From Candidatus Gastranaerophilales bacterium (GTDB lineage Bacteria > Cyanobacteriota > Vampirovibrionia > Gastranaerophilales > Gastranaerophilaceae): a stretch of DNA of 64,000 bases. The stretch's first letter is position 1, and the number at the start of each line of letters is the position of its first letter. The position numbers and the translations under genes are program-made. The stretch is from NCBI GenBank assembly GCA_944326605.1, contig CALVEM010000002.1:1-64000 (forward strand). The letters are read 5' to 3'. The notes beneath the pieces were generated by a model. That model was not told the origin of the DNA and made no database searches. It was given only the letters and a program-made list of their open reading frames with translations. Shown piece by piece: positions 44,249 through 52,122 of the stretch.

Positions 44249-45028
44249 TTAAATTATCTTTGCAAAAGACAAAAAGTAATCAGAAATAATATTAACAAGC
44301 ATCGGCAAAATCCATACCATTATTGCCGCACCAAGTACCGGTTTGAATAGAAAACTCAGCTGAAAAACGTTAACCTGCGGAGCTGTTTTTGAAATTACAC
44401 CGAGAATAATATCCTGCCCGAGAGTTGCAAGCAAAATAGGAGATGCAATTTGCAGCCCCATAAACAAAACATTTGAAGATAATTCCACCATATAATCAAG
44501 ATTAACAAGTTTAGCTAATGGAATTAATGTTGCATCCAACGGAAATATTTCAAAACTTCTGATTAATGCACTCAAAATCCAATAAACTCCGCCAAGATTT
44601 ATAAAAATTATTAAACCTAAAAGCGAAAAACATTTACCCACAATAGAAACCTGAGAAGATGTTGTAGGATCAAGAACCATAGCTGATGACAAACCCATCT
44701 GCATATTTACCATATCACCGCCCGCATCTATCGCAAGAAGTATTAACTGCGCAATATACCCGAGCATCGCGCCGACTACCATATTCAAAAATATAGAAAG
44801 AACAAATGACTCTTTTATTATCGCAACATCAGGTTTTACAACACAGGTCAAAACAATTGAAAGAATTAATGCAAGACTTAGTTTTACCATGCCTGGGATT
44901 TCTTTGCGGTTAAATACGGGGGCAAGCCTGAAAAAGCCCAGAAGTCTTGCGAATATGAAAATTCCCGCTGCAAGATAAGCATTCAGCATCGGAAACATTT
45001 TCATTAACTCTGTTATTACTTCTTCCAA
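44249..45028 (-). CDS. fliR: Flagellar export gate protein FliR
   Basis: 259 residues, about six membrane segments. Family blocks: ARLLGFFRLAPVFNRKEIPGMVKLSLALILS and LLAIDAGGDMVNMQMGLSSAMVLDPTTSSQ, GLQIASPILLATLGQDIILGVISKTAPQVNVFQLSF near 205-240 (each quoted here only in part by name: FliR N-terminal and central loops). Part of the FliP5Q4R1 export gate in the basal body. GGGAGG upstream of ATG; four bases after fliQ. Confidence 0.92.
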   Translation of the reverse strand: MEEVITELMKMFPMLNAYLAAGIFIFARLLGFFRLAPVFNRKEIPGMVKLSLALILSIVLTCVVKPDVAIIKESFVLSIFLNMVVGAMLGYIAQLILLAIDAGGDMVNMQMGLSSAMVLDPTTSSQVSIVGKCFSLLGLIIFINLGGVYWILSALIRSFEIFPLDATLIPLAKLVNLDYMVELSSNVLFMGLQIASPILLATLGQDIILGVISKTAPQVNVFQLSFLFKPVLGAAIMVWILPMLVNIISDYFLSFAKII

Positions 45029-45032
45029 TTAA

Positions 45033-45521
45033 TTACCTCCCGAGAATTGTATTTGTTTCTACAAAGTCAGGTTTTGGCATAGGTGTCTGCGGGCTCGGCA
45101 GATATTTCGTCTTTTGCTGGTTATCTATATACGGAACTTTCCCCGGATTTTTCATAAGTTCATTGATTGAGGGCTGATTTTTAAACTTATCATTCATTTC
45201 ATGTTCAAACGGGGAGGTATATTTGTAATAATCTGCCGGCAAAACATAAGAATCACTTTTTGAAACCAAATTGAAAGCCATTGCAAAACCTTCCGTCACA
45301 AAACCTTTTAACATATTAATAAAGCCGATGCCGCCGATAACAATAACAAGAAAAACACCGAGGATTTTTGGAGCCGCAGCAATAGTTTGTTCCTGAACCT
45401 GTGTAACTGCCTGCAAAATACCGACAACAAGACCTATACCTGCTGCAACAAGTACGCAGGGCATTGATATTGCAAGCATTATTAAAAAGCCTTTTGCTAA
45501 GTATTCAACTAGAACTTCCAT
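45033..45521 (-). CDS. fliQ: Flagellar export gate protein FliQ with C-terminal extension
   Basis: 162 residues, while FliQ is normally ~90. Residues 1-85 contain the two membrane helices and VQEQTIAAAPKI. The extra ~75 residues are hydrophilic, Pro- and Asn-rich (ADYYKYTSPFEHEMN... to the C-terminus), with no known domain; they would extend into the cytosol or to the export platform. GAGGG upstream of ATG. Between fliP and fliR. Confidence 0.9.
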   Translation of the reverse strand: MEVLVEYLAKGFLIMLAISMPCVLVAAGIGLVVGILQAVTQVQEQTIAAAPKILGVFLVIVIGGIGFINMLKGFVTEGFAMAFNLVSKSDSYVLPADYYKYTSPFEHEMNDKFKNQPSINELMKNPGKVPYIDNQQKTKYLPSPQTPMPKPDFVETNTILGR

Positions 45522-45559
45522 TTTTTTACCCTCTTTATAGATTTTTAATTTTTATTTCT

Positions 45560-45613
45560 TCCTTCTCCCCGATGGCGGGAGAAGGTGGCACATCGTGCCG
45601 GATGAGGGGGAAA
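45560..45613. repeat. Inverted repeat CCTTCTCCC/GGGAGAAGG in the fliP-fliQ gap
   Basis: CCTTCTCCCC (45561-45570) pairs with GGGAGAAGG (45578-45586), then GGCACATCGTGCC forms a second small hairpin and GGATGAGGGG follows. This is a widespread bacterial intergenic repeat type; relatives occur at 59347-59371 and within 31656-31692. A C8 run follows at 45618-45625. Confidence 0.75.
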
Positions 45614-45630
45614 AATTCCCCCCCCTGTCG

Positions 45631-46272
45631 TCAGTTGTAACTCGTTACGAGTCCCTGTACAATCAGTGCCCATCCGTCTACCGCAATAAATATCAACAGC
45701 TTAAACGGTAATGATATAATTGTCGGCGACAGCATGAACATACCTAGTGCCAGCAATATATTTGCAACCACAAGGTCTAAAACAATAAATGGTATAAAAA
45801 TTATAAACCCGATTTCAAATGACGTTTTCAATTCGCTGATAATAAACGCCGGAGCAACCTGCCAGATTGTAATCTCTTCAGGATTTTGCGGAGCCTTGCC
45901 GTTAGACATTTCTATAAAAAATGCCAGATCACTTTCTCTTGTCTGCTTCATCATAAACTCTTTCAACGGCTTTGAGCCTTCGTTAATCGCTTCAATAACG
46001 TTCTGATTTTTATGATACGGAACAGACCCGAGTTCATACATCTTCTGGAACGTTGAACCCATTGTATAAAACGTTAAAATCATTGCAAGCCCTATAATAA
46101 CAATTGAAGGCGGAACCTGCTGGGTGCCGAGTGCAGTTTTGAGCATTGAAAATACTATGACAAAACGCAAAAAACTTGTCATACAGCAGAACACCAACGG
46201 CAGCAGTGAAAACACCGTCATTAGTATCAACATTTGTAATACAGGATTCATATCTTTTATAATTGTATCCAT
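45631..46272 (-). CDS. fliP: Flagellar export gate protein FliP
   Basis: 213 residues. Family core present: CMTSFLRFVIVFSMLKTALGTQQVPPSIVI, PAFIISELKTSFEIGFIIFIPFIVLDLVVANILLALGMFML and the ending LPFKLLIFIAVDGWALIVQGL (blocks named, not fully aligned). It lacks the cleaved N-terminal extension of many FliP proteins and so has the length of the type III SctR homologues. AAGGAC upstream of ATG. Four membrane helices. Confidence 0.93.
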   Translation of the reverse strand: MDTIIKDMNPVLQMLILMTVFSLLPLVFCCMTSFLRFVIVFSMLKTALGTQQVPPSIVIIGLAMILTFYTMGSTFQKMYELGSVPYHKNQNVIEAINEGSKPLKEFMMKQTRESDLAFFIEMSNGKAPQNPEEITIWQVAPAFIISELKTSFEIGFIIFIPFIVLDLVVANILLALGMFMLSPTIISLPFKLLIFIAVDGWALIVQGLVTSYN

Positions 46273-46287
46273 TATAGTTTGTCCTTT

Positions 46288-46662
46288 TTATAGTTTATTC
46301 ATCAAGTCTTTAAAAACTTTTTTAGGCTGAGCTTTATTTATATTTACAATTGAAGGAAGCTCATCCACACCCTGCATATTTTCGGATTGTATATTTATAA
46401 CATCTCCGTTATTACTTTTTATATCAAGTTTTGAGATAAGTGATGTTTTATCTACATCCGAGGCGACAAGAAATCTTTCATGTCCTGCGCGGATTACATA
46501 AAGATTTTTGCGCGGACCAAGACCTATACAGTCCTCAATATCAAGAAATTTCGATTTTGAAACTGAACAGTAAGAGAATTTTTTATACACAAACAAAGCC
46601 AGAAAAATTATCCCTACCATTGCCGCCGTATAAACTATAAAATTTATCAAATATCCGCTCAT
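46288..46662 (-). CDS. FliO-like flagellar biosynthesis protein
   Basis: 124 residues: one N-terminal membrane helix (~6-27) then a cytosolic domain with CIGLGPRKNLYVIRAGHERFLVASD, the FliO/MopB-type beta core. Position directly before fliP matches fliO, which helps FliP assemble. GAGGG before ATG. FliO is poorly conserved, so the call relies on layout plus context. Confidence 0.75.
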   Translation of the reverse strand: MSGYLINFIVYTAAMVGIIFLALFVYKKFSYCSVSKSKFLDIEDCIGLGPRKNLYVIRAGHERFLVASDVDKTSLISKLDIKSNNGDVINIQSENMQGVDELPSIVNINKAQPKKVFKDLMNKL

Positions 46663-46771
46663 TTTTTTACCCTCTTAGTTAATCTCAGTGCTAAAAATTG
46701 TAGAATGTTCAAAATCAAACTGTTATCTATACTTTATGTAAATAGCCTGCTTTCCTGCCCTCTGTTCTTCC

Positions 46772-47971
46772 TTAAATGTCCTCATCCTCTAATTCAAAGT
46801 CGCTGTAGTCAAATTCATCCTCTTCATTTGCCGGCTGTTCGCCCTGTCCGTCAGAGGCAGGAGGCTGCTGAGAATTTGTATTATTTTCATCAGATGGTTG
46901 ATTAAATTCTTCTTCAAAACCTTCCTGTTGAACTGTTTCAGGGGCTTCAGCAACTTTTTCAGGAGTTTGAGCGATTACTTCTTCTATTTTTACGCCGTAT
47001 CTGTCATTAACAATAACAAGTTCTCCGCGCGCAATCGGTTTATTCTCAACGCTTAACGTAACTTTATTATCATATATTGATGTCAGATCAACAACCAGAC
47101 CTTGCTCAATTTTTTTCAACTCGCCGAGAGTAATTTTTACCGTATCAAATTGAGCACCCATCGCAACTTCAATACTATCCCAGAGATTAGTGTTCTCATC
47201 TGCCATATTAATTTCTCCTTCCTCATTTTCCACCGGTATAACCAGTCCTAAATTCGGGTTCAAATTTATTTCTTTCTCATAATCCTTGAACTTCATAACC
47301 ATGTGATTAATATTGCTGTTATCAAAAACAACAATATCATCAACTTCAATATTTTTTACATCAATAAGTTTAAATTTAGTGCTTCCGATTTTTACGGAAA
47401 TATCAATAACGCTTGTTGAAAAATCTCCGTAATCAAATTTATCCCCTTGCGAAACAACAGTTTCAGGGCTCAAAAGCACCTCGGGTAAAGTTATAATAAA
47501 CTTTGCAACTTTATTTTTCTCTATATCTTTCAGTAAGAATGTCAAGTGTACAACATCAAAATTAGTTCTTTTCAAAGTCGGCGGGGGCGGAGAAAGAAAT
47601 TTTGAAGTCATATTAAACATATAATCGTTAAATGCCGTAATAATTTTAGCCTCCAGATCGGTCAATTTATTTAAATTAAATCTGGAATTTGGTTTACCTA
47701 AAATTTTATCAAGAATAATTTCAACGGCTTTTTCAGAAGTTCTGAAAAACATATCATGCAGTTTATCTATACGGATTTTCGTAACGAAATAAGCATCTTT
47801 ATCCATTAAAGTATTAATATTTTTACTTATTCCGGCTAATATAAACTGAAACCCCGGCAGGAAAAATTCATCAGAGGCAGCCTGAACAGCAGGCGGATAG
47901 TTTTTTGCAAACCAGTTGTACTGTGCATACAATTCTTTATAATCTATTGAGTTGATTTTTTGATTAATCAT
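46772..47971 (-). CDS. FliM/FliN-family motor switch protein with two SPOA domains
   Basis: 399 residues. N-terminal ~175 residues have FliM-like helical character (no CheC-like motif was found); a first SPOA surface-presentation domain lies at ~185-262 and a second at ~275-335 (IEVAMGAQFDTVKITLGELKKIEQGLVVDL, FliN-type, with the RGELVIVNDRYGVKIEEV ending). The last ~65 residues are acidic and Gln/Glu/Asn-rich. It thus combines FliM-like and FliN-like parts in one chain, at the head of fliO-P-Q-R. Builds the rotor C-ring. Confidence 0.85.
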   Translation of the reverse strand: MINQKINSIDYKELYAQYNWFAKNYPPAVQAASDEFFLPGFQFILAGISKNINTLMDKDAYFVTKIRIDKLHDMFFRTSEKAVEIILDKILGKPNSRFNLNKLTDLEAKIITAFNDYMFNMTSKFLSPPPPTLKRTNFDVVHLTFLLKDIEKNKVAKFIITLPEVLLSPETVVSQGDKFDYGDFSTSVIDISVKIGSTKFKLIDVKNIEVDDIVVFDNSNINHMVMKFKDYEKEINLNPNLGLVIPVENEEGEINMADENTNLWDSIEVAMGAQFDTVKITLGELKKIEQGLVVDLTSIYDNKVTLSVENKPIARGELVIVNDRYGVKIEEVIAQTPEKVAEAPETVQQEGFEEEFNQPSDENNTNSQQPPASDGQGEQPANEEDEFDYSDFELEDEDI

Positions 47972-48192
47972 AATTAATCTGCTATCCCTTGTTCAAGTCT
48001 GTAATAATGAGTTTTCCCCATAAATACAATAGACTATTTACTAACACCGCACATCAATCATTTAATGGATATTTTTGAAAAATCAAGTTGAATATTTATA
48101 GGAAGATAAAAAAGAAAAACCCGTATTTTTCAATACGGGAAGGAATGTAAATAAACATACCTTAAGGTAAGTTTATTTTTTTATAAACAAAT
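47972..48192. other. Gap between the motor gene and the fibre gene
   Basis: Contains only the fibre-gene terminator and AT-rich sequence; no gene seen. Confidence 0.6.
48107..48139 (-). terminator. Rho-independent terminator of the intact fibre gene
   Basis: CCCGTATT/AATACGGG stem at 48120-48139 followed on the minus strand by a T-rich run. Same hairpin as 29502-29534 behind the broken copy. Confidence 0.8.
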
Positions 48193-50253
48193 CTATTTTA
48201 TTTTCGCTTCAATAGCCTTCAGGCGGGCATCTAATTTCTTATTGTCGTTCTGAACCTGTTTCAAAACAGCATTCAGCTCTTTATTGTCATCCTTAACTTG
48301 TTTCAGGAGCTCTGTCAATTGCTGGTTTTCTTTTTGCAAAGTTGTGACACGCGTATCAAGTTCCTTTATCGCATTTATCATTGCAAAGAACATATCCTCA
48401 AAACGGATTGTCAAAAAGCCGTCAACACCTTTTTTCACAGCGTCAGGAAAAACTTTTTGCAAATCCTGCGCGATTACACCAACGTGCGGTGTTTTCTTTT
48501 CGTCCTTTTTGAAAGTATAGTTAAATACTTTCAACTGACGAATTTTATCTAAACCTGCTGAACTTTCTTTGCCGACGTATTTCAGACGCCGGTCAGACAA
48601 ATACAAATGGAGCCTATTCCAAAATGTAATCCATTTATCGTCTACATTATGAGATCTGCGTATATCCTCATCGTTACGTTCTATAAGAGATAAACGATTA
48701 GATGAAAGATTATTTTGATGATCTTTTTCTCTTGTTGTTAGAAATGTATTACCTTTAACGATAAGGTTTCCGTTTATGACTACAGAAGTATCATTATCTT
48801 GAGCTAAATTACTAAGAGAATTAGAAGATAAATTATGAATTTCCAACACAGCTGTAGCATTGTTAAATTTAGATTGACCGCCTATAAATATACGTTCTTC
48901 TGCATCACTCGAGGATGCCCACGAAGAACCAGATCTCGGACCGGAATTTGCACCAATACATACTTTATTTGAACCTGCAACAGTTCGGCAAGCATTATAT
49001 CCAATCGCTACATTGTTTGAACCAAAAGCCTGCGCATAATAGCCAACAGCCGTAGAATAGGGACCAGAAGCTGCGGAACTAGCTCCTATGACAGTAGAAC
49101 CATCTCCGGAAGCTTCTGAATTCGAACCCAAGGCAGTAGAACCACCACCTGAAGCTGAGCCCGCTAAAGCGACAGACTTTAGACCGGAAGCTTCAGCATA
49201 GGCACCTAAGGCTGTGGAAAATACACCTGAAGCTGCAGAATTAGCTCCTAAGGTTACAGAATAGTTTGCTGAAGCTACAGAATTATAGCCTAAAACTATA
49301 GAATTGTATCCTGAAGCTTTTGAATTATAACCTATGGCATTAGTATAATTAGCTGTTGCTTTCGCACCTGTTCCTATTGCAGTTGAATTCTCCATTGAAG
49401 CTTCTGTATTTCCCCCAAGAGCTATGGACGAGGCGCCGGAGGCTAATGCTATATTACCGATTGCTGTCGAATTATTACCCGAGGCCTCGGCATTATTTCC
49501 AATTGCATTCGCGGATATTCCGCTTCCTATTGAACTCGGGTCAAGAACATTCGAAAAATTACCAGAAGCCTCCGCACTATTTCCTATAGCATTGGAGGAC
49601 TCTCCGCTTGCTGTTGAACTCGGTCCGATTGCGGTTGAGGCATTTCGAGTGGCACTCGAGCGTACTCCGATGGCATTGGAACTTGAACCCGAAGCGCTTG
49701 CGCCTGACCCGACTGCAGTTGCACCTGTATTTGTTGCAGAGGAACTTGTCCCGATGGCGGTTGAATTACTCCCGCCGACACTTGTATTACGTCCGACTGC
49801 TACTGAATTCGTTACCAGATCTCCGCTCGATAAACCGCCGATTAACAGGCCGCTATTCTTAAATTTAATACGACCTAAAACATTATCTCCCGTTTTAAAC
49901 AATATATGATCTTTACCGTCAGGAGCATTGATTACTAAACGAGAGGAGGTATCAGTATTGTCTGCCTCTTCCTGGCCGATCATGGCTACCTGTGCATCGC
50001 CTAAGGCATAATATGCATCTGACCCGTTGCTTGCCCACTGCCAGGGAGAAGATTGGTCAAGCTTGTTTCTTGTTGTCATGACAGGGGCCATAGCCGCCAT
50101 TACAATACTTAATATTAGCATTACCACCATCATCTCGGCTAAAGTGAAAGCACATTTCTTTAGACGATAGGACGGTAAGACGTTAGGACGATAAGTTCGT
50201 TTCTCATAATTAATGTCATCCTGAACGTCGGATTGACCTCGGCGGCTCTGCAT
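48193..50253 (-). CDS. Pilin-anchored YadA-like fibre with S74 self-cleaving chaperone (phase-variable candidate)
   Basis: 686 residues from ATG 50253. In order: basic leader (1-32), type IV prepilin block CAFTLAEMMVVML with F36 following the expected cleavage point, a hydrophobic helix to ~56, a ~50-residue region shared with the other copy, about 30 head repeats of the SxAxGxxSxAIG type (~110-450), a stalk, the S74 domain with S553-DRRL-K558 (Ser-Lys dyad for self-cleavage) and a C-terminal coiled coil made of LKQV(Q/K)(N/D)DNK(E/K)L units. Trimeric fibre assembly and release of the chaperone tail are inferred from those families. The start at 50253 has no good ribosome binding site; the better ATG at 50501 is joined to it only if the G tract at 50462-50471 is 11 or 8 long. 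Confidence 0.85.
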   Translation of the reverse strand: MQSRRGQSDVQDDINYEKRTYRPNVLPSYRLKKCAFTLAEMMVVMLILSIVMAAMAPVMTTRNKLDQSSPWQWASNGSDAYYALGDAQVAMIGQEEADNTDTSSRLVINAPDGKDHILFKTGDNVLGRIKFKNSGLLIGGLSSGDLVTNSVAVGRNTSVGGSNSTAIGTSSSATNTGATAVGSGASASGSSSNAIGVRSSATRNASTAIGPSSTASGESSNAIGNSAEASGNFSNVLDPSSIGSGISANAIGNNAEASGNNSTAIGNIALASGASSIALGGNTEASMENSTAIGTGAKATANYTNAIGYNSKASGYNSIVLGYNSVASANYSVTLGANSAASGVFSTALGAYAEASGLKSVALAGSASGGGSTALGSNSEASGDGSTVIGASSAASGPYSTAVGYYAQAFGSNNVAIGYNACRTVAGSNKVCIGANSGPRSGSSWASSSDAEERIFIGGQSKFNNATAVLEIHNLSSNSLSNLAQDNDTSVVINGNLIVKGNTFLTTREKDHQNNLSSNRLSLIERNDEDIRRSHNVDDKWITFWNRLHLYLSDRRLKYVGKESSAGLDKIRQLKVFNYTFKKDEKKTPHVGVIAQDLQKVFPDAVKKGVDGFLTIRFEDMFFAMINAIKELDTRVTTLQKENQQLTELLKQVKDDNKELNAVLKQVQNDNKKLDARLKAIEAKIK
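48244..48310 (-). repeat. Palindromic repeat units in the coiled-coil codons of the intact fibre
   Basis: GTCGTTCTGAACCTGTTTCA and GTCATCCTTAACTTGTTTCA are the intergenic repeat family read as codons; they give the (V/L)LKQV.NDNK coiled-coil units. Confidence 0.65.
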
Positions 50254-50257
50254 CTCT

Positions 50258-50287
50258 TGAGATCCCGAAACAAGTTCGGGATGACAG
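50258..50287. repeat. Palindromic repeat unit in the fibre leader
   Basis: GATCCCGAAACAAGTTCGGG with flanks, identical to 31741-31768. Encodes CHPELVSGSQ in the long frame from 50501. Confidence 0.75.
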
Positions 50288-50353
50288 ATTGCTAATTTAT
50301 TATTGATAACAGCTTCGCATCTTTGCCTCTTGACGTCTTTGCTTCCGGTTAAT

Positions 50354-50380
50354 AGATCCTGAAATAAATTCAGGATGACA
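50354..50380. repeat. Second palindromic repeat unit in the fibre leader
   Basis: GATCCTGAAATAAATTCAGG plus GATGACA. Present only before the intact copy, where it lengthens the predicted leader by 25 codons relative to the broken copy while keeping the reading frame. Confidence 0.75.
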
Positions 50381-50461
50381 TGAATGATACTTGCTTTGCA
50401 TCTATGCCTCTTAGCATCTTTGCTTCTAGCTGCGTCTTTGCCTCCGGCGGAGCCTACAAAG

Positions 50462-50471
50462 CCCCCCCCCC
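50462..50471 (-). repeat. G10 (plus C10) tract at the intact fibre gene
   Basis: Ten C on the plus strand followed by GA. OFF at this length (TAG soon after), ON at 11 or 8. Confidence 0.88.
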
Positions 50472-50598
50472 GACTTTACTTTTGTTTACATTCATTCCCA
50501 TAATTACGCCCTTTCGTTAAGTTATATTTCTTATTATAACTCATATTTTACAAATTTTGCAACTGTTATTCAAATAATATTTATAATACTATAAAATT

Positions 50599-51687
50599 AT
50601 GGTGAAAAATGTATATATACACATACCGTTTTGTAAGTCAAAATGCAAATATTGCTCATTTGTGTCATTTTGTTTACTTAACTTAAAATCCGATTATTTA
50701 TCTGCACTTCAAAAAGAAATTATACAATCTTACAAAAATGAAAAATTAAATACACTTTACTTCGGCGGCGGAAGCCCGTCATTACTAACCGCTGATGAAT
50801 TTTCTAAAATTATCAAACTCTTTATTACAGACAATTCTACGGAAATAACGGCTGAATTAAATCCTGAAGGAATTACTCCAAAGTATCTAAAAGAACTGAA
50901 AAATACAGGTGTAAACCGGTTAAGCTTCGGCTGCCAGACATTTAATGATAAAATTTTGAAAGACATCGGAAGACAGCATAGCGCCAGAGATGTTGTAAAC
51001 GCCGTAAAATTCGCTCAAGATAACGGATTTGATAATATAAGTCTGGATTTTATTTATGGTCTTCCCGAACAAACAATTGATATGTTTGCATACGATTTAG
51101 AATTCGCAATATCGCTCGGGGTACAGCATATTTCTCTTTACGGATTAAAAATCGAAGAAGGCTGTTATTTTTTCAAAAACCGCCCGCAAAATCTTCCGGA
51201 TGATGATGTTCAGGCTGATATGTATTTGAAAGCAATTGAAATACTTACAAAAAATAATTTTGAGCACTACGAAATCAGTAATTTTGCCCTTGAAAAATTT
51301 AAATCCAAACATAATTTAAATTACTGGAACAACAACAGTTACTACGGTTTCGGTGTTGCCGCACACGGGTATGAAAACGGAATAAGATATTTTAACACCT
51401 CAAATTTAAAAGAATATATAAATTACCCGAATGTACACAAGAATACTCACAAACTCACCATTCAAGAGCAATTGGAAGAAGAAATATTTTTAGGATTTAG
51501 AAAATCAGAGGGGATAAATACAGAAAAAATAAATAAAAAATTTAATATAGATTTCCGTAAAAAGTACTCAGCGACTGTGGATAAGTACATTTCTTACGGG
51601 TATCTTAAAGATACTAATACAGGTTTTACACTGACAAAAGAGGGAATACTTGTCAGTAACGTAGTTCTTTCAGAGTTTTTAGAATAA
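50599..51687 (+). CDS. hemW: HemW-type radical SAM protein (coproporphyrinogen oxidase-like)
   Basis: 362 residues. HIPFCKSKCKYCSF with C12, C16 and C19 is the HemW/HemN start motif; NTLYFGGGSPSLL, GVNRLSFGCQTF and SLDFIYGLPEQT follow in family order. HemW is a heme chaperone/insertase rather than an oxidase in studied bacteria. No clear Shine-Dalgarno; TATAAT at 50582-50587 would give a very short leader. Ends in a strong terminator. Confidence 0.93.
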   Translation: MVKNVYIHIPFCKSKCKYCSFVSFCLLNLKSDYLSALQKEIIQSYKNEKLNTLYFGGGSPSLLTADEFSKIIKLFITDNSTEITAELNPEGITPKYLKELKNTGVNRLSFGCQTFNDKILKDIGRQHSARDVVNAVKFAQDNGFDNISLDFIYGLPEQTIDMFAYDLEFAISLGVQHISLYGLKIEEGCYFFKNRPQNLPDDDVQADMYLKAIEILTKNNFEHYEISNFALEKFKSKHNLNYWNNNSYYGFGVAAHGYENGIRYFNTSNLKEYINYPNVHKNTHKLTIQEQLEEEIFLGFRKSEGINTEKINKKFNIDFRKKYSATVDKYISYGYLKDTNTGFTLTKEGILVSNVVLSEFLE

Positions 51688-51713
51688 AAAGCCCGCACAA
51701 AGCAGGCTTTTTT
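51686..51713. terminator. Bidirectional terminator between hemW and 51736
   Basis: AAAAAGCCCGCACAAAGCAG then GCTTTTTT: GC-rich stem with A- and T-runs on each side. Confidence 0.85.
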
Positions 51714-51735
51714 ATTTTCTGTGTTATTATCAATT

Positions 51736-52122
51736 TTAAGCTTCCGTTTTTTTCGGTTTGGGAGCATCAGAAGTTTCTTTTGTCTTTCTATTTCTAATCT
51801 TACCCCAGAGGCTGTCTGCACTTTCACCGATTGAGTAGAAGAATTGTTTAAATTTCTGAGTAAATCCTTCAGGATTATCAATTTTGTTGAGTTTTCCTTT
51901 ATGAACCGCAACACCGAGACCGATATAAGCAGCTGCGAGCAAGGCTACAACCGTTGCAATCACTCCGCCTTTATGACTTTTTTTATTTTTATCTCCGTAT
52001 GTATCGGCAGGTATATCAGCTTTTGGCGCTGCAGTGGCATATTTCCCAGGAGAATTAATTAAATCAGCAGAATTAACGGGCGCATCGCCGCGAAAACTAA
52101 TACCGGAAACAGAACTTATCAT
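51736..52122 (-). CDS. Small membrane protein with N-terminal SFRG motif
   Basis: 128 residues, AAGGAGG before ATG. N-terminus MISSVSGISFRGDAPV has the short [IV]SF[KR]G motif; one membrane helix at ~58-76 (VIATVVALLAAAYIGLGVAV) and a basic tail with Lys/Thr/Pro. No known domain. NFKG in the 43832 protein is similar in kind. Probably a lineage-specific envelope protein. Confidence 0.75.
   Translation of the reverse strand: MISSVSGISFRGDAPVNSADLINSPGKYATAAPKADIPADTYGDKNKKSHKGGVIATVVALLAAAYIGLGVAVHKGKLNKIDNPEGFTQKFKQFFYSIGESADSLWGKIRNRKTKETSDAPKPKKTEA

Larger units (their letters stand above)
50254..50501 (-). other. Hidden 5' coding extension of the fibre gene (out of frame as assembled)
   Basis: ATG at 50501-50499, ten codons (MGMNVNKSKV), then ten G. 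As assembled it reads GGG GGG GGG GCT TTG TAG. With one G more the frame runs without a stop for 83 codons and enters the fibre frame at its M. A weak GAAAGGG site lies upstream. The same design occurs at 31736-31908. Confidence 0.75.

Noticed and set aside
45618-45625. C8 run after fliP, similar to the C10 tracts
   Set aside because: Outside any frame, no start codon linked to it, shorter, and followed by TG rather than GA.
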